DNA of 64,000 bases. Source: Arsenicicoccus cauae (GTDB lineage Bacteria; Actinomycetota; Actinomycetes; Actinomycetales; Dermatophilaceae). The stretch's first letter is position 1, and every line of letters begins with the position of its first letter. This document shows positions 22,348 to 29,867 of the stretch, piece by piece. Both the position numbers and the translations under genes were made by a program. The stretch spans positions 248,001 through 312,000 of the forward strand of contig NZ_WLVL01000037.1 in assembly GCF_009707125.1 (NCBI RefSeq), given 5' to 3'. The notes beneath the pieces are model-generated. The model had not been told where the DNA came from. It saw nothing but the letters and a program-made list of their open reading frames with translations, and did no database searches.

Positions 22348-22757
22348 GCGCGCCCGCTGGCCGCGAGGATCCCGACCATGGCCAGCAGCTCGTCCGGCTC
22401 GAAGGGCTTGGCGATGAACCCGTCCACCTCGGCCTGCTCGGCCTGGACGCGGTGGTGCGGCTGGACCGACGCCGTGACCATGACGATCGGGATGTCCTCG
22501 AGCGCGGGGTCGGCGCGGATCATCCCCACCATCCACCAGCCGTCCCGGCGCGGCATCAGGGCGTCGACGGTGATGACGTCGGGCCGGGGCATGCCCGGGT
22601 CGCGCAGGATCTCCAGGGCCTCGACCCCGTCGCCCGCCTCGATGACGTCGTAGCCCTCGAGCTCGAGGTTGAGCCGGATCAGCGTCCGGATCTGGTCGGC
22701 GTCGTCGCACACCAGGACCGTGCCCGGCCGCTCACCGTCCCCCTGGTCCCATTCCAT
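22344..22757 (-). CDS. Single-domain response regulator (CheY-like receiver)
   Basis: A receiver domain of 137 residues with no output domain. The acidic pair is in VLVCDDADQIR, the phosphoacceptor aspartate in DVITVDALMPRRDGW, the switch threonine in IVMVTASVQ and the lysine in GFIAKPFEPDEL. No partner kinase is adjacent. The start ATG at 22755-22757 has no Shine-Dalgarno sequence, and TAGGCT lies seven bases upstream, so the message is probably leaderless. It is coupled by GTGA to the ArgS-like gene. Confidence 0.9.
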   Translation of the reverse strand: MEWDQGDGERPGTVLVCDDADQIRTLIRLNLELEGYDVIEAGDGVEALEILRDPGMPRPDVITVDALMPRRDGWWMVGMIRADPALEDIPIVMVTASVQPHHRVQAEQAEVDGFIAKPFEPDELLAMVGILAASGRA

Positions 22758-22764
22758 GTTTGCG

Positions 22765-22770
22765 AGCCTA
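22765..22770 (-). promoter_or_regulatory. -10 element for leaderless response-regulator transcript
   Basis: Minus-strand TAGGCT lies seven bases before the ATG. It is part of the perfect 10-bp palindrome AGCCTAGGCT (22765-22774), which could also be an operator. No ribosome-binding site lies between it and the start codon. Confidence 0.6.
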
Positions 22771-22842
22771 GGCTGCTATGGTCGATCTCCGCACGAACCT
22801 GTCGCTGCTCCATGAGGAGTCGCCGCTCGGTCGTGCTGCTGG

Positions 22843-22914
22843 GCCCCCATAGCTCAGGGGATAGAGCACCGCCCTCCGGAGGCGGGTGCGTAGGTTCGAA
22901 TCCTACTGGGGGCG
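22843..22914 (+). tRNA. tRNA-Arg (anticodon CCG)
   Basis: A 72-nt cloverleaf: 7-bp acceptor stem (GCCCCCA with TGGGGGC), D arm GCTC/GAGC, anticodon stem CCGCC/GGCGG with loop CTCCGGA (anticodon CCG at 22876-22878), and T arm GTAGG-TTCGAAT-CCTAC. The discriminator is G and CCA is not encoded. It reads the CGG codon. Confidence 0.97.
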
Positions 22915-22922
22915 CCCGACGC

Positions 22923-22952
22923 GAAGGCCCGGTCCTGCAGGACCGGGCCTTC
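22923..22952 (+). terminator. Terminator of tRNA-Arg
   Basis: A 13-bp perfect inverted repeat with a four-base loop (TGCA) starts eight bases after the tRNA. The stem is GAAGGCCCGGTCC with its complement. It is symmetrical and could also stop transcription from the right. Confidence 0.8.
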
Positions 22953-23038
22953 GTCGTGCCCGGGGGCGACCCACTCGCACCGTGCCGCCATTCGATCACT
23001 GAGGGTGGTTTCAGACTACTCTGCGTGCTGATTCTCTG

Positions 23039-23044
23039 TAGCGT
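23039..23044 (+). promoter_or_regulatory. Candidate -10 element for the subtilase gene
   Basis: TAGCGT lies 23 bases before the ATG and would give a leader of about 15 bases that contains the GGAG ribosome site. It sits in a locally AT-richer stretch following the tRNA terminator. The -35 box is not clear. Confidence 0.35.
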
Positions 23045-23067
23045 CCGGCCCTGCGAACGGAGCCCAC

Positions 23068-25686
23068 ATGCCAGTCCCCCTCCTGTCACGGTGGTCACGG
23101 ATCGCCCTCGCCGGCGCCCTGACCCTGCTGCTCACCGCGCCCGCCGCGGCGGGGAGCAGCACGGCGGCGGGGATGACCCCGGCGGCCCCGAGCCGCACCC
23201 AGGCGCCGGCGTCCAGCGCGAGCACTGCACCTGGGTACTACATCGTGACGCTCAAGGCGCCCCCGGCCGCCGTGGCGCCGCGGACGAAGGCGCCCCAGGG
23301 TGGCCGCTTCCAGGCGACGAGCAGCGCGGTCCGCGACTACCGCACGATGCTGGAGCACAGCCACCGCGCCGTCGCCGCCCGGCGCGCCGTCCGGATCGAG
23401 CGCCAGTTCACCCTGGCGACCAACGGCTTCAGCGCCCGGCTCGACGCCGCGCAGGTCACCGCCCTGCACGCAGACCCCGAGGTCGCCGCCGTCGACCCCG
23501 TGCAGCGCCGGCGCCCGACCGTCTACCAGACCCCCGACGCCCTCGGCCTGACCGGCGCGTCCGGCGTCTGGGCCAAGGTCGGCGCTGCCCAGGTCCCCGC
23601 CACCACCAACACCCTGGCCGCCGATCTGGGCGTCGTGGTCGGCGTGCTCGACACGGGGGTGTGGCCGGAGAACGCCAGCTTCCGGGGCTCCGCCCTCGCG
23701 ACGGCGGCCACGAGTGCGGTGGGGACGGCATACAGCCTCGACCGGGGCGCCACGACGACGATGGCCAAGGCCGACGGCGGCACCTTCCGCGGCAGCTGCT
23801 CGGGGCAGGCGGGCACGAACCCCGTCGAGGCCTGGCAGCCGACCCTGTGCAACCAGAAGCTCGTCTCCGCCCGGGCCGTGCCGACGCACGACCCGGGGTT
23901 CGTCAAGGTGGCACCCGGCGGAGCCAACCCCGACTACTGGTCACCGAGGGACAACGAGGGGCACGGCAGCCACACCGCCTCGACCGCAGCCGGCCTGTCG
24001 GTCGACATGGGCGGCACGTGGGGGCGCAGCGCGGGCATCGCCCCCGGGGCGGCCGTCGCCGCGTACAAGGTCTGCTGGGACTACCAGGGGGTCGACGCCG
24101 ACGGCGACGGCGTGTGGGACAACTACTGCCTGGACGACGCGGCCGTCGGCGCCGTCGACCAGGCCGTGCTCGACGGCGTGGACGTGCTCAACTACTCGAT
24201 CTCCGGGGCCTCCGACGCAGTGACCGATCCCGTGTCGCTGGCCTTCCAGCGTGCGGACGCCGCCGGCATCAGCGTCGTCGCTGCGGCCAGCAACGACGGC
24301 CCGGCGGCCGGGACGGTCGACCACGCCGCGCCGTGGGTGACCACGGTCGCGGCCGCGAGCCACACCTCTCCGACGGCGGTGCAGGACTTCTCCGGGCGTG
24401 GGCCCACCCCCGCCGCGGGGTCCGGGATCATCAAGCCGGACCTGGCCGCCCCCGGTCTCGGCATCGTGGCGGCATCCGTCCCCCGGAAGGCCGGCTGGTC
24501 GACCACGGCGCCCTCGGTGTACGAGTCGATGTCGGGCACGTCCATGGCGAGCCCGCACGTCGCCGGGCTGACGGCCCTGTTGCAGGCTCGCCATGCGCGC
24601 GAGGCGGCGTGGACGCCCAGCGCCATCCGGTCCGCGCTCATGATGACCAGCGCCGACACGACCACGAGCGACCCCTTCGTGCAGGGGGCGGGGTATGTCG
24701 CCCCGGCCGCCGCCCTCGACCCCGGGCTGCTGCTCGACGCGACGCCCGAGGACATGGCGAGGTTCGCGCAGGGCCAGGGCGTGGACAGCGGGCGCACCCC
24801 GCTCGACCCCACCGACCTCAACCTCGCCTCGCTCGCAGTGCCGCTGCAGGGCGGGGACGTCACGGTGACCCGGCGGTTCACCGCGACGCGGAGCGGCACC
24901 TGGACCGTCCGCGCCACCCTCCCCGGGTATGTCGTGACCGCCCCGGCCAGCATCACCGCCACCGCCGGGTCGCCCGCGACGCTCACGCTCGTCCTCCGTC
25001 CGTCCGCGTCCACCAACGGCGCCTGGGCCAAGGGACGAGTCACCCTGACGCCCACCGCGGGCGGCGCGACGCTGCACCTGCCGATCGTGTCCCGGGCAGG
25101 CTTCAGCCAGCCCGGCGAGCTGTCGGTCTCCGGACGGTCCGGCCGGCTGCCGATCCGCGTGGCCAACCCCGCGTCGCGACGGTTCACCCCCGTGACCGGG
25201 CTCGGGACCATCCGCCGCGACCCCGGGACGGTGAGCCAGGGCGCGGCCTGGACGACTCCCCCGATCAGCGTGCCCGCCGGCGCTGTCCTGCTGCGCGGCG
25301 ACCTGGACGGCGCCACGGCGGCCGACGACCTGGACCTGGGTCTCGAGCGGCTGGTCGCCGGGCAGTGGAGCCACGTCGCGACCGCCGAGACCGAGTCGGC
25401 CGACGAGCGGCTCGACATCACCGCCCCGAGCGCCGGGACCTACCGGTTCGTCGTGACGGGATATGCCGTGACGACGGGGGTGGGCTCCTTCACCCTCGAG
25501 AGCTGTGCCGTCCAGGGTGGCCGGGACGCGTCGTTCACCGTCAACCCGCGGACCTCGCTGCTGACGGGCGGGGTCACGGCCACCCCCTGGCTGGTGTGGC
25601 AGGGCCTGGAGCCGGGTCGCGCCTACCTGGGGTACGCGCGGTACCCGACCTCGACGCGACCGACCGTGGTGCGCATCGCCACGTGA
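23068..25686 (+). CDS. Secreted subtilisin-like serine protease (S8 family)
   Basis: An 872-residue exported protease. A signal peptide (about 1-29, hydrophobic core IALAGALTLLLTAPAAA) is followed by an I9-type inhibitory propeptide (YYIVTLKAPP to about 150) and the S8 domain. The triad is Asp195 (VGVLDTGVWPEN), His299 (NEGHGSHTASTAAG) and Ser492 (SGTSMASPHVAG), with the oxyanion Asn409. The VLDTGVWPE and HTASTAAG blocks resemble the cucumisin/plant-type branch. A C-terminal fibronectin-like and beta-rich region follows. GGAG lies five bases before the ATG. It is monocistronic, probably for nutrient degradation or wall-protein turnover. Confidence 0.92.
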   Translation: MPVPLLSRWSRIALAGALTLLLTAPAAAGSSTAAGMTPAAPSRTQAPASSASTAPGYYIVTLKAPPAAVAPRTKAPQGGRFQATSSAVRDYRTMLEHSHRAVAARRAVRIERQFTLATNGFSARLDAAQVTALHADPEVAAVDPVQRRRPTVYQTPDALGLTGASGVWAKVGAAQVPATTNTLAADLGVVVGVLDTGVWPENASFRGSALATAATSAVGTAYSLDRGATTTMAKADGGTFRGSCSGQAGTNPVEAWQPTLCNQKLVSARAVPTHDPGFVKVAPGGANPDYWSPRDNEGHGSHTASTAAGLSVDMGGTWGRSAGIAPGAAVAAYKVCWDYQGVDADGDGVWDNYCLDDAAVGAVDQAVLDGVDVLNYSISGASDAVTDPVSLAFQRADAAGISVVAAASNDGPAAGTVDHAAPWVTTVAAASHTSPTAVQDFSGRGPTPAAGSGIIKPDLAAPGLGIVAASVPRKAGWSTTAPSVYESMSGTSMASPHVAGLTALLQARHAREAAWTPSAIRSALMMTSADTTTSDPFVQGAGYVAPAAALDPGLLLDATPEDMARFAQGQGVDSGRTPLDPTDLNLASLAVPLQGGDVTVTRRFTATRSGTWTVRATLPGYVVTAPASITATAGSPATLTLVLRPSASTNGAWAKGRVTLTPTAGGATLHLPIVSRAGFSQPGELSVSGRSGRLPIRVANPASRRFTPVTGLGTIRRDPGTVSQGAAWTTPPISVPAGAVLLRGDLDGATAADDLDLGLERLVAGQWSHVATAETESADERLDITAPSAGTYRFVVTGYAVTTGVGSFTLESCAVQGGRDASFTVNPRTSLLTGGVTATPWLVWQGLEPGRAYLGYARYPTSTRPTVVRIAT

Positions 25687-25720
25687 CGGCCTCGGGGCGT
25701 GCGAGGTCTGGGGGCGGTGC

Positions 25721-26656
25721 CTACCTGCGGGAGGCGCGGGGCAGGTGGGTGCGCGGCGCCATGCGCGGCCCCCGGCGCGGGCGCACCCGCCCGCTCAGCT
25801 CGAGCAGCCGGGTGACCCGGAAACGGTGCCCACGATAGGGCTCGAGCAGCTCGGCCATCCCCTGGTCGTCGGTGTCGCGACCCGTCAACGCCCACCCGAC
25901 GTTGCGGGCCACGTGGTAGTCACCGAAGCTCACCGCGTCCGCGTCCCCGAGCGCGCGCTGGCGCACCTCGGCCGCCGTCCACACCCCGATCCCCGGTATG
26001 GCGCGCAGCCGACGGTGGGCCTCGCGCGGGTCGAGCTCGACGCACTCCTCGAGGCGCGGCGCCACCGCGAGCGCCCGCTGGATCGTCGCCGAGCGGGCCC
26101 CGTCGACCCCGGCCTGCAGCCACGCCCAGGACGGCACCTGGCGCCAGACGGCCACGGGGGGTGCCACCACGAGGCCGAGCGCCTCGCCGGGACCGGGGGC
26201 GGGCTCGCCATACGTCCGCACGAGGCGGCGGTAGCCGCCGAAGGCCTCCTGACCGGTGACCTTCTGCTCGATGACGGCCGGGACGAGGGCCTCGACGACG
26301 AGGCCGGTGCGCGCCACCCGGAAGCCCGGGTGGTGACGGTGGGCATCCCGCACGACGTCGTGGACCGGCACCAGCCCGGTCGGGTCGTCGTGCTCTCCCA
26401 CGAGGCCCGGCAGGTGATCCAGCGACCAGCCGCCTCCCGGCCCCCAGGCCTCCGCCACCACCTCGTCGGCTCGTCGCTCGACGTGGATCGTCACCGGGCC
26501 CTCGGGGGTGCGCATCGCCCGCCACCAGCCGCCGGTCGAGGTGGGCCAACCGGTCGGGTCGCCGCTGCCCCGCTGGAGCCTCGAGAGGGTCGACCGCAGG
26601 TCCAGCGGGCGGGTGAGCCGGATCCGGCGCACGGGACGGCTCCCGGCGTCTGTCAC
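25721..26656 (-). CDS. DNA-3-methyladenine glycosylase II-like protein (AlkA type)
   Basis: HhH-GPD base-excision glycosylase of 311 residues. The helix-hairpin-helix is LRAIPGIGVWTAAEVRQRAL, and the catalytic aspartate is in DAVSFGDYHVARNVGWAL. The motif EALVPAVIEQKVTGQEAFGGYR also matches the family. The likely start is the GTG at 26654-26656, which overlaps the stop of the upstream gene (GTGA). No Ada or N-terminal regulator domain is fused. Confidence 0.88.
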   Translation of the reverse strand: MTDAGSRPVRRIRLTRPLDLRSTLSRLQRGSGDPTGWPTSTGGWWRAMRTPEGPVTIHVERRADEVVAEAWGPGGGWSLDHLPGLVGEHDDPTGLVPVHDVVRDAHRHHPGFRVARTGLVVEALVPAVIEQKVTGQEAFGGYRRLVRTYGEPAPGPGEALGLVVAPPVAVWRQVPSWAWLQAGVDGARSATIQRALAVAPRLEECVELDPREAHRRLRAIPGIGVWTAAEVRQRALGDADAVSFGDYHVARNVGWALTGRDTDDQGMAELLEPYRGHRFRVTRLLELSGRVRPRRGPRMAPRTHLPRASRR

Positions 26657-27402
26657 CGGCGCCGCAAGGTCAGCCGCGCCAGGGCGTAGGCGCTGCCGTC
26701 GGTGCGGTCCCGCTCGTCCTCGCGAGCGACCCGGACGGCGGCGGTCAGACGTCGTCCCACCTCGCCGTCGAGGTCGCCGACGAGGCGGAGCCCCCAGCCG
26801 TCGGCCCGAGCCTCCAGGGCCCGCAGGTCCGCCCGCCCCATGGCGCCCTCGGCGTCGGCGTCCCCGACGGGCACGGTCACCACGACGACCCCGCCCGGCC
26901 GCAGGACCACCCCGGCCAGCTCCAGCACGGCGTCCACGTCGGCCGCCACGGCACCGGCCGGGTGCAGCCGGGTCAGCAGGTCGACGCTGCCACGCTCGTG
27001 CGGGACCTCGCGCGCGACGGAGAAGCCCAGCGCGCGGCACCACCGGGACAGCGGGGACCAACGTCCCCCGAGGTCGACCACGTGGCTGCGGCGCGTCCCG
27101 TCGTCGACCAGACGCAGCAGGGCGGCCAGCGCCCCCAGGGCCGCCCACGCGTTGACCTCGTCGAGCACCATGGGGAGCCCCAGGTCGTCGGCCGCCTCGC
27201 GGTGCTCCTCGGCCTCGGCGTACGACGCGAGCACGTCCGTCGGCAGCACCCACTCGGGCAGGTCACCGGCCGCTCCGAGCCGCGCCCGCACGCCCCAGCG
27301 GGAGCTTGCGTGCAGCCGCCGAGCGGCGTCCGTGGCGATCGCCGCCCCAGCGGTGACGCCGGCCACCCGCCCCAGCGTCCTCGCCACCTGCCCCAGCGCC
27401 AT
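26653..27402 (-). CDS. Hypothetical protein with SAM-methyltransferase-like core
   Basis: A 249-residue protein. The N-terminal ~60 residues are basic and variable. The core has features of a degenerate class I methyltransferase: SHVVDLGGRWSPLSRWCRALG (motif I position) and AGVVLRPGGVVVVTVPVG (strand 5 region). Motif I is not canonical, so activity is uncertain. GGAGG lies six bases before the ATG. Its stop overlaps the start of the AlkA-type gene. TAGGCT at 27450-27455 is a plausible -10 element. Confidence 0.6.
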   Translation of the reverse strand: MALGQVARTLGRVAGVTAGAAIATDAARRLHASSRWGVRARLGAAGDLPEWVLPTDVLASYAEAEEHREAADDLGLPMVLDEVNAWAALGALAALLRLVDDGTRRSHVVDLGGRWSPLSRWCRALGFSVAREVPHERGSVDLLTRLHPAGAVAADVDAVLELAGVVLRPGGVVVVTVPVGDADAEGAMGRADLRALEARADGWGLRLVGDLDGEVGRRLTAAVRVAREDERDRTDGSAYALARLTLRRR

Positions 27403-27449
27403 CCGTGATCCTCCGTCATCCTCCGTCGTCCTCGAGATGTGGCTCCGTC

Positions 27450-27475
27450 AGCCTAGTAGGTCCCCTCGCTAGGCT
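27450..27475. promoter_or_regulatory. Overlapping divergent promoters with mirrored TAGGCT -10 boxes
   Basis: AGCCTAG (27450-27456) and CTAGGCT (27469-27475) form a 7-bp inverted repeat with a 12-base centre. Each arm reads as TAGGCT toward one of the two divergent genes. The right box lies six bases before the ATG at 27482, giving a leaderless message. Each -35 region would overlap the opposite -10 box, so the promoters should compete. Confidence 0.55.
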
Positions 27476-27481
27476 GGGCCG

Positions 27482-28255
27482 ATGCCGACCCTGCGCACAC
27501 TCCTCCCCGCCCTGCAGGCCCGTGACGTGAGCCGCCCCGCGATCACGTGCTACGACCGCACCGGGGGCGCCTGCGACGGCGAGCGGATCGAGCTGAGCGC
27601 GCGGGTCCTGCTCACCTGGGCCAGCAAGGCCGGCAACGCCCTGCAGGACGAGTGGGCCCTCGAGCCGGGCAGCACCGTGGGTCTGGCGCTGCCCGCCCAC
27701 TGGCGCGCGGGCTACTGGGCGCTGGCGACATGGTGGACGGGGGCGACGCTGGTCACCGGGTCCGAGGCGCTCGACGCTGACCTCGTCGTGACCGACGACC
27801 CGGCGCTGGCGGCCGACGCCCCCGGCGACGCGGCGTTGGTCACGCTCGCCGGCCTGGCCCGCGCCCACCCCGGTCCCGTGCCCGCCGGCGTGCTGGACGA
27901 GGCACGCGAGCTCGCGACCTACGGCGACCGTTTCGATCCCCTCGACTCTCCCGGCCAGGGTGCCGTGGCCTGGCGGCGGGGGGACGGGACCCGCCGGTAT
28001 GACGATCCTCTGACCGGCGACGACCGCCGCACGTGCCTGGTGGTGGGAGGCACCGGCGGGCGGCATACGGCCCAGGACCTGGAGGACGCCCTGGACCGGA
28101 TGGTCCGCGCGTGGTGCGGCGACGGCAGCCTCGTGCTGGTCCGCACCACGGCCGCGGGGACGGGGCACGCCACCGGCGCCGCCCGCCTACCGGCGGCGCT
28201 CGACGGCATCCTCGCCGCGGAGCGGGCGGAGCTGGTGCGGGGGCGGGACGCCTGA
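27482..28255 (+). CDS. TIGR03089-type protein (AMP-binding-enzyme-related)
   Basis: A 257-residue protein that resembles the actinobacterial TIGR03089 family. It is related to the N-terminal part of acyl-CoA synthetases (ARVLLTWASKAGNALQDEW, then GSTVGLALPAHWRAGYWALATWW) but lacks the P-loop and the C-terminal lid, so it is not a complete adenylating enzyme. The biochemical role is unknown. There is no Shine-Dalgarno sequence; TAGGCT lies six bases before the ATG. It diverges from the methyltransferase-like gene. Confidence 0.75.
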   Translation: MPTLRTLLPALQARDVSRPAITCYDRTGGACDGERIELSARVLLTWASKAGNALQDEWALEPGSTVGLALPAHWRAGYWALATWWTGATLVTGSEALDADLVVTDDPALAADAPGDAALVTLAGLARAHPGPVPAGVLDEARELATYGDRFDPLDSPGQGAVAWRRGDGTRRYDDPLTGDDRRTCLVVGGTGGRHTAQDLEDALDRMVRAWCGDGSLVLVRTTAAGTGHATGAARLPAALDGILAAERAELVRGRDA

Positions 28256-28596
28256 CGGGCTTCGTGAGGTAGTCACTCGCCCGTCGACGGGCTAGTCACC
28301 CCCGATCATGCTGCGTTTGCCCGATCGGGTCAGCCTGGGCCCCGAGGGAAGGCCGAACACGCCTCAACTGTCACAAGTGCCCCATCAACCTCACAAGACA
28401 CACGCGTGTAATTAGTCCAAAAAGGGCTACATCGGCGTCAAAGGTTCCGGGATCGCGTGTGCCTGTGATGACATACGCTCAGTAACGAGACGATTACTTT
28501 TAGTAATTGGATCGTTCCGGGGCGAACTAGCCATCCAGCTCGGCACCGGCCGAGGAGAGTTCTAGGACCAGCCCCCGTCCAGGACCTGGGAGACCC
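28256..28596 (+). promoter_or_regulatory. AT-rich regulatory region upstream of the SpoIID/LytB gene
   Basis: This 341-bp gap has no gene and is clearly richer in A and T than its surroundings between about 28380 and 28510. It holds a 10-bp palindrome ACACGCGTGT (28400-28409), a small hairpin ATTACT-TTT-AGTAAT near 28494, and GTAA-N8-TTAC just before it. These could be operators or the end of an untranslated leader. I could not match it to a known riboswitch class. Confidence 0.4.
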
Positions 28597-29835
28597 ATGC
28601 GCATCACACCAGCGTCACGACGCGCCGCCGTCGTCGCCACCATGTCGGCCGTCGTCGTCGCCGGCTCCGGAGCGCCCGCGTCCGCGGCCGAGACCTACAG
28701 CCGACCCGCCGACGGCACGCTCGAGATCACCGGGCGCGGCTTCGGCCACGGCCGCGGCATGTCCCAGTACGGCGCCATGAACGCCGCCAGGCAGGGCCGC
28801 ACGTGGCAGCAGATCATCGGCCACTACTACCCGGGCGCGACGCAGACGCGCCTGTCCGATCCCACCATCCGCGTCGGCGTGGCCGGCCGGCTCGGCAACG
28901 CCGTCCGCGTGGCGGCCGAGCCGGGGCTCGTCGCCGACGACGGCAAGGGCCAGGCCGTGCGCCTGTCCACGGTCGACGGCGCCACCCCGGTCACCTCCTG
29001 GCAGGTGGGGCTGCCGACGTCCGGTGGCACCAGCACCACCGCCACGCTCTGGTTCACCACCGCCACCGGGCAGCGCAAGGCCCTGCGCTCGACGTCCTCC
29101 GGTCGGTGGACCATCCGCGCGACCGACGGGACCGTCACCGCGCTCGGGTCCACGCTCAAGCCCGTCGCCACCTACCTCGGCTCCCTCACGGGGATCCGCT
29201 CGGGCACCGGCGTCTCCCCCGTCGTCACCACGACGATGGAGAGCTACGTCCGCCAGGTCGTGCCGTTCGAGAGCCCCGGCAGCTGGCCCGTCCAGGCCCT
29301 CGCCGCGCAGTCGGTCGCGGCCCGCTCCTACGCCGCGAGCTGGCTGCGCGCGCCGCGCACCTCGACCTACGACATCTGCGACACCACCGCGTGCCAGGTC
29401 TTCGGCGGGATCACCGCAGAGACGGCGAGCTCCCGCGCCGCCGTGGCCGCCAGCAGCGGCACCATCCTCACCCGGTCGGGCATCCCCGCCCACACCGAGT
29501 TCGGCTCCTCCAACGGTGGTCAGACCGTCTACGGCAACGTGTCCTACCTGCCCGCCCAGGCGGACCCCTACGAGACGGGCCTCGCCCCGTCCGTCAACAC
29601 CTGGACCATCTCGGTCCCCGTCAGCACCCTCGAGCGGGCCTACCCCGCCATCGGGTCCTTCCAGCGCCTGACCGTGCTCGCGCGCGACGGCAAGGGCCTG
29701 TGGGGAGGCCGTGTCCTCACGCTCCGGCTGCAGGGCTCCCGCGGATACGTCGACATCACCGGCGACCGCCTGCGCAGCGTCGTCGGCGGCTCCGCCCTGC
29801 GCTCCACGTACTTCAAGCCCGTCAGCTCCCTGTGA
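28597..29835 (+). CDS. Secreted SpoIID/LytB-domain protein
   Basis: A 412-residue exported protein with a signal peptide (about 1-30, ending near GAPASAAE). The region ITGRGFGHGRGMSQYGAMNAA and the later SYVRQVVPFESPGSWPVQALAAQSVAARSYA are the SpoIID/LytB signature. SpoIID of Bacillus is a lytic transglycosylase acting on denuded glycan; in a non-sporulating actinobacterium a wall-remodelling role is inferred. The next gene, 32 bases downstream, is a wall amidase, so the pair may act on the same substrate. Confidence 0.88.
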   Translation: MRITPASRRAAVVATMSAVVVAGSGAPASAAETYSRPADGTLEITGRGFGHGRGMSQYGAMNAARQGRTWQQIIGHYYPGATQTRLSDPTIRVGVAGRLGNAVRVAAEPGLVADDGKGQAVRLSTVDGATPVTSWQVGLPTSGGTSTTATLWFTTATGQRKALRSTSSGRWTIRATDGTVTALGSTLKPVATYLGSLTGIRSGTGVSPVVTTTMESYVRQVVPFESPGSWPVQALAAQSVAARSYAASWLRAPRTSTYDICDTTACQVFGGITAETASSRAAVAASSGTILTRSGIPAHTEFGSSNGGQTVYGNVSYLPAQADPYETGLAPSVNTWTISVPVSTLERAYPAIGSFQRLTVLARDGKGLWGGRVLTLRLQGSRGYVDITGDRLRSVVGGSALRSTYFKPVSSL

Positions 29836-29867
29836 CCCGTTCGTCTCGACCCACTGGAGACCCCCTC

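Noticed and set aside
21642-25838. Plus-strand open frame of 1398 codons across lysA, the tRNA and the subtilase
   Set aside because: It runs through a tRNA and its terminator, overlaps real genes in other frames, and its translation is low-complexity Arg/Gly/Pro.
28256-28596. c-di-AMP (ydaO-type) riboswitch before the SpoIID/LytB gene
   Set aside because: The expected conserved GA-rich blocks are not visible; only an unassigned AT-rich region is claimed.
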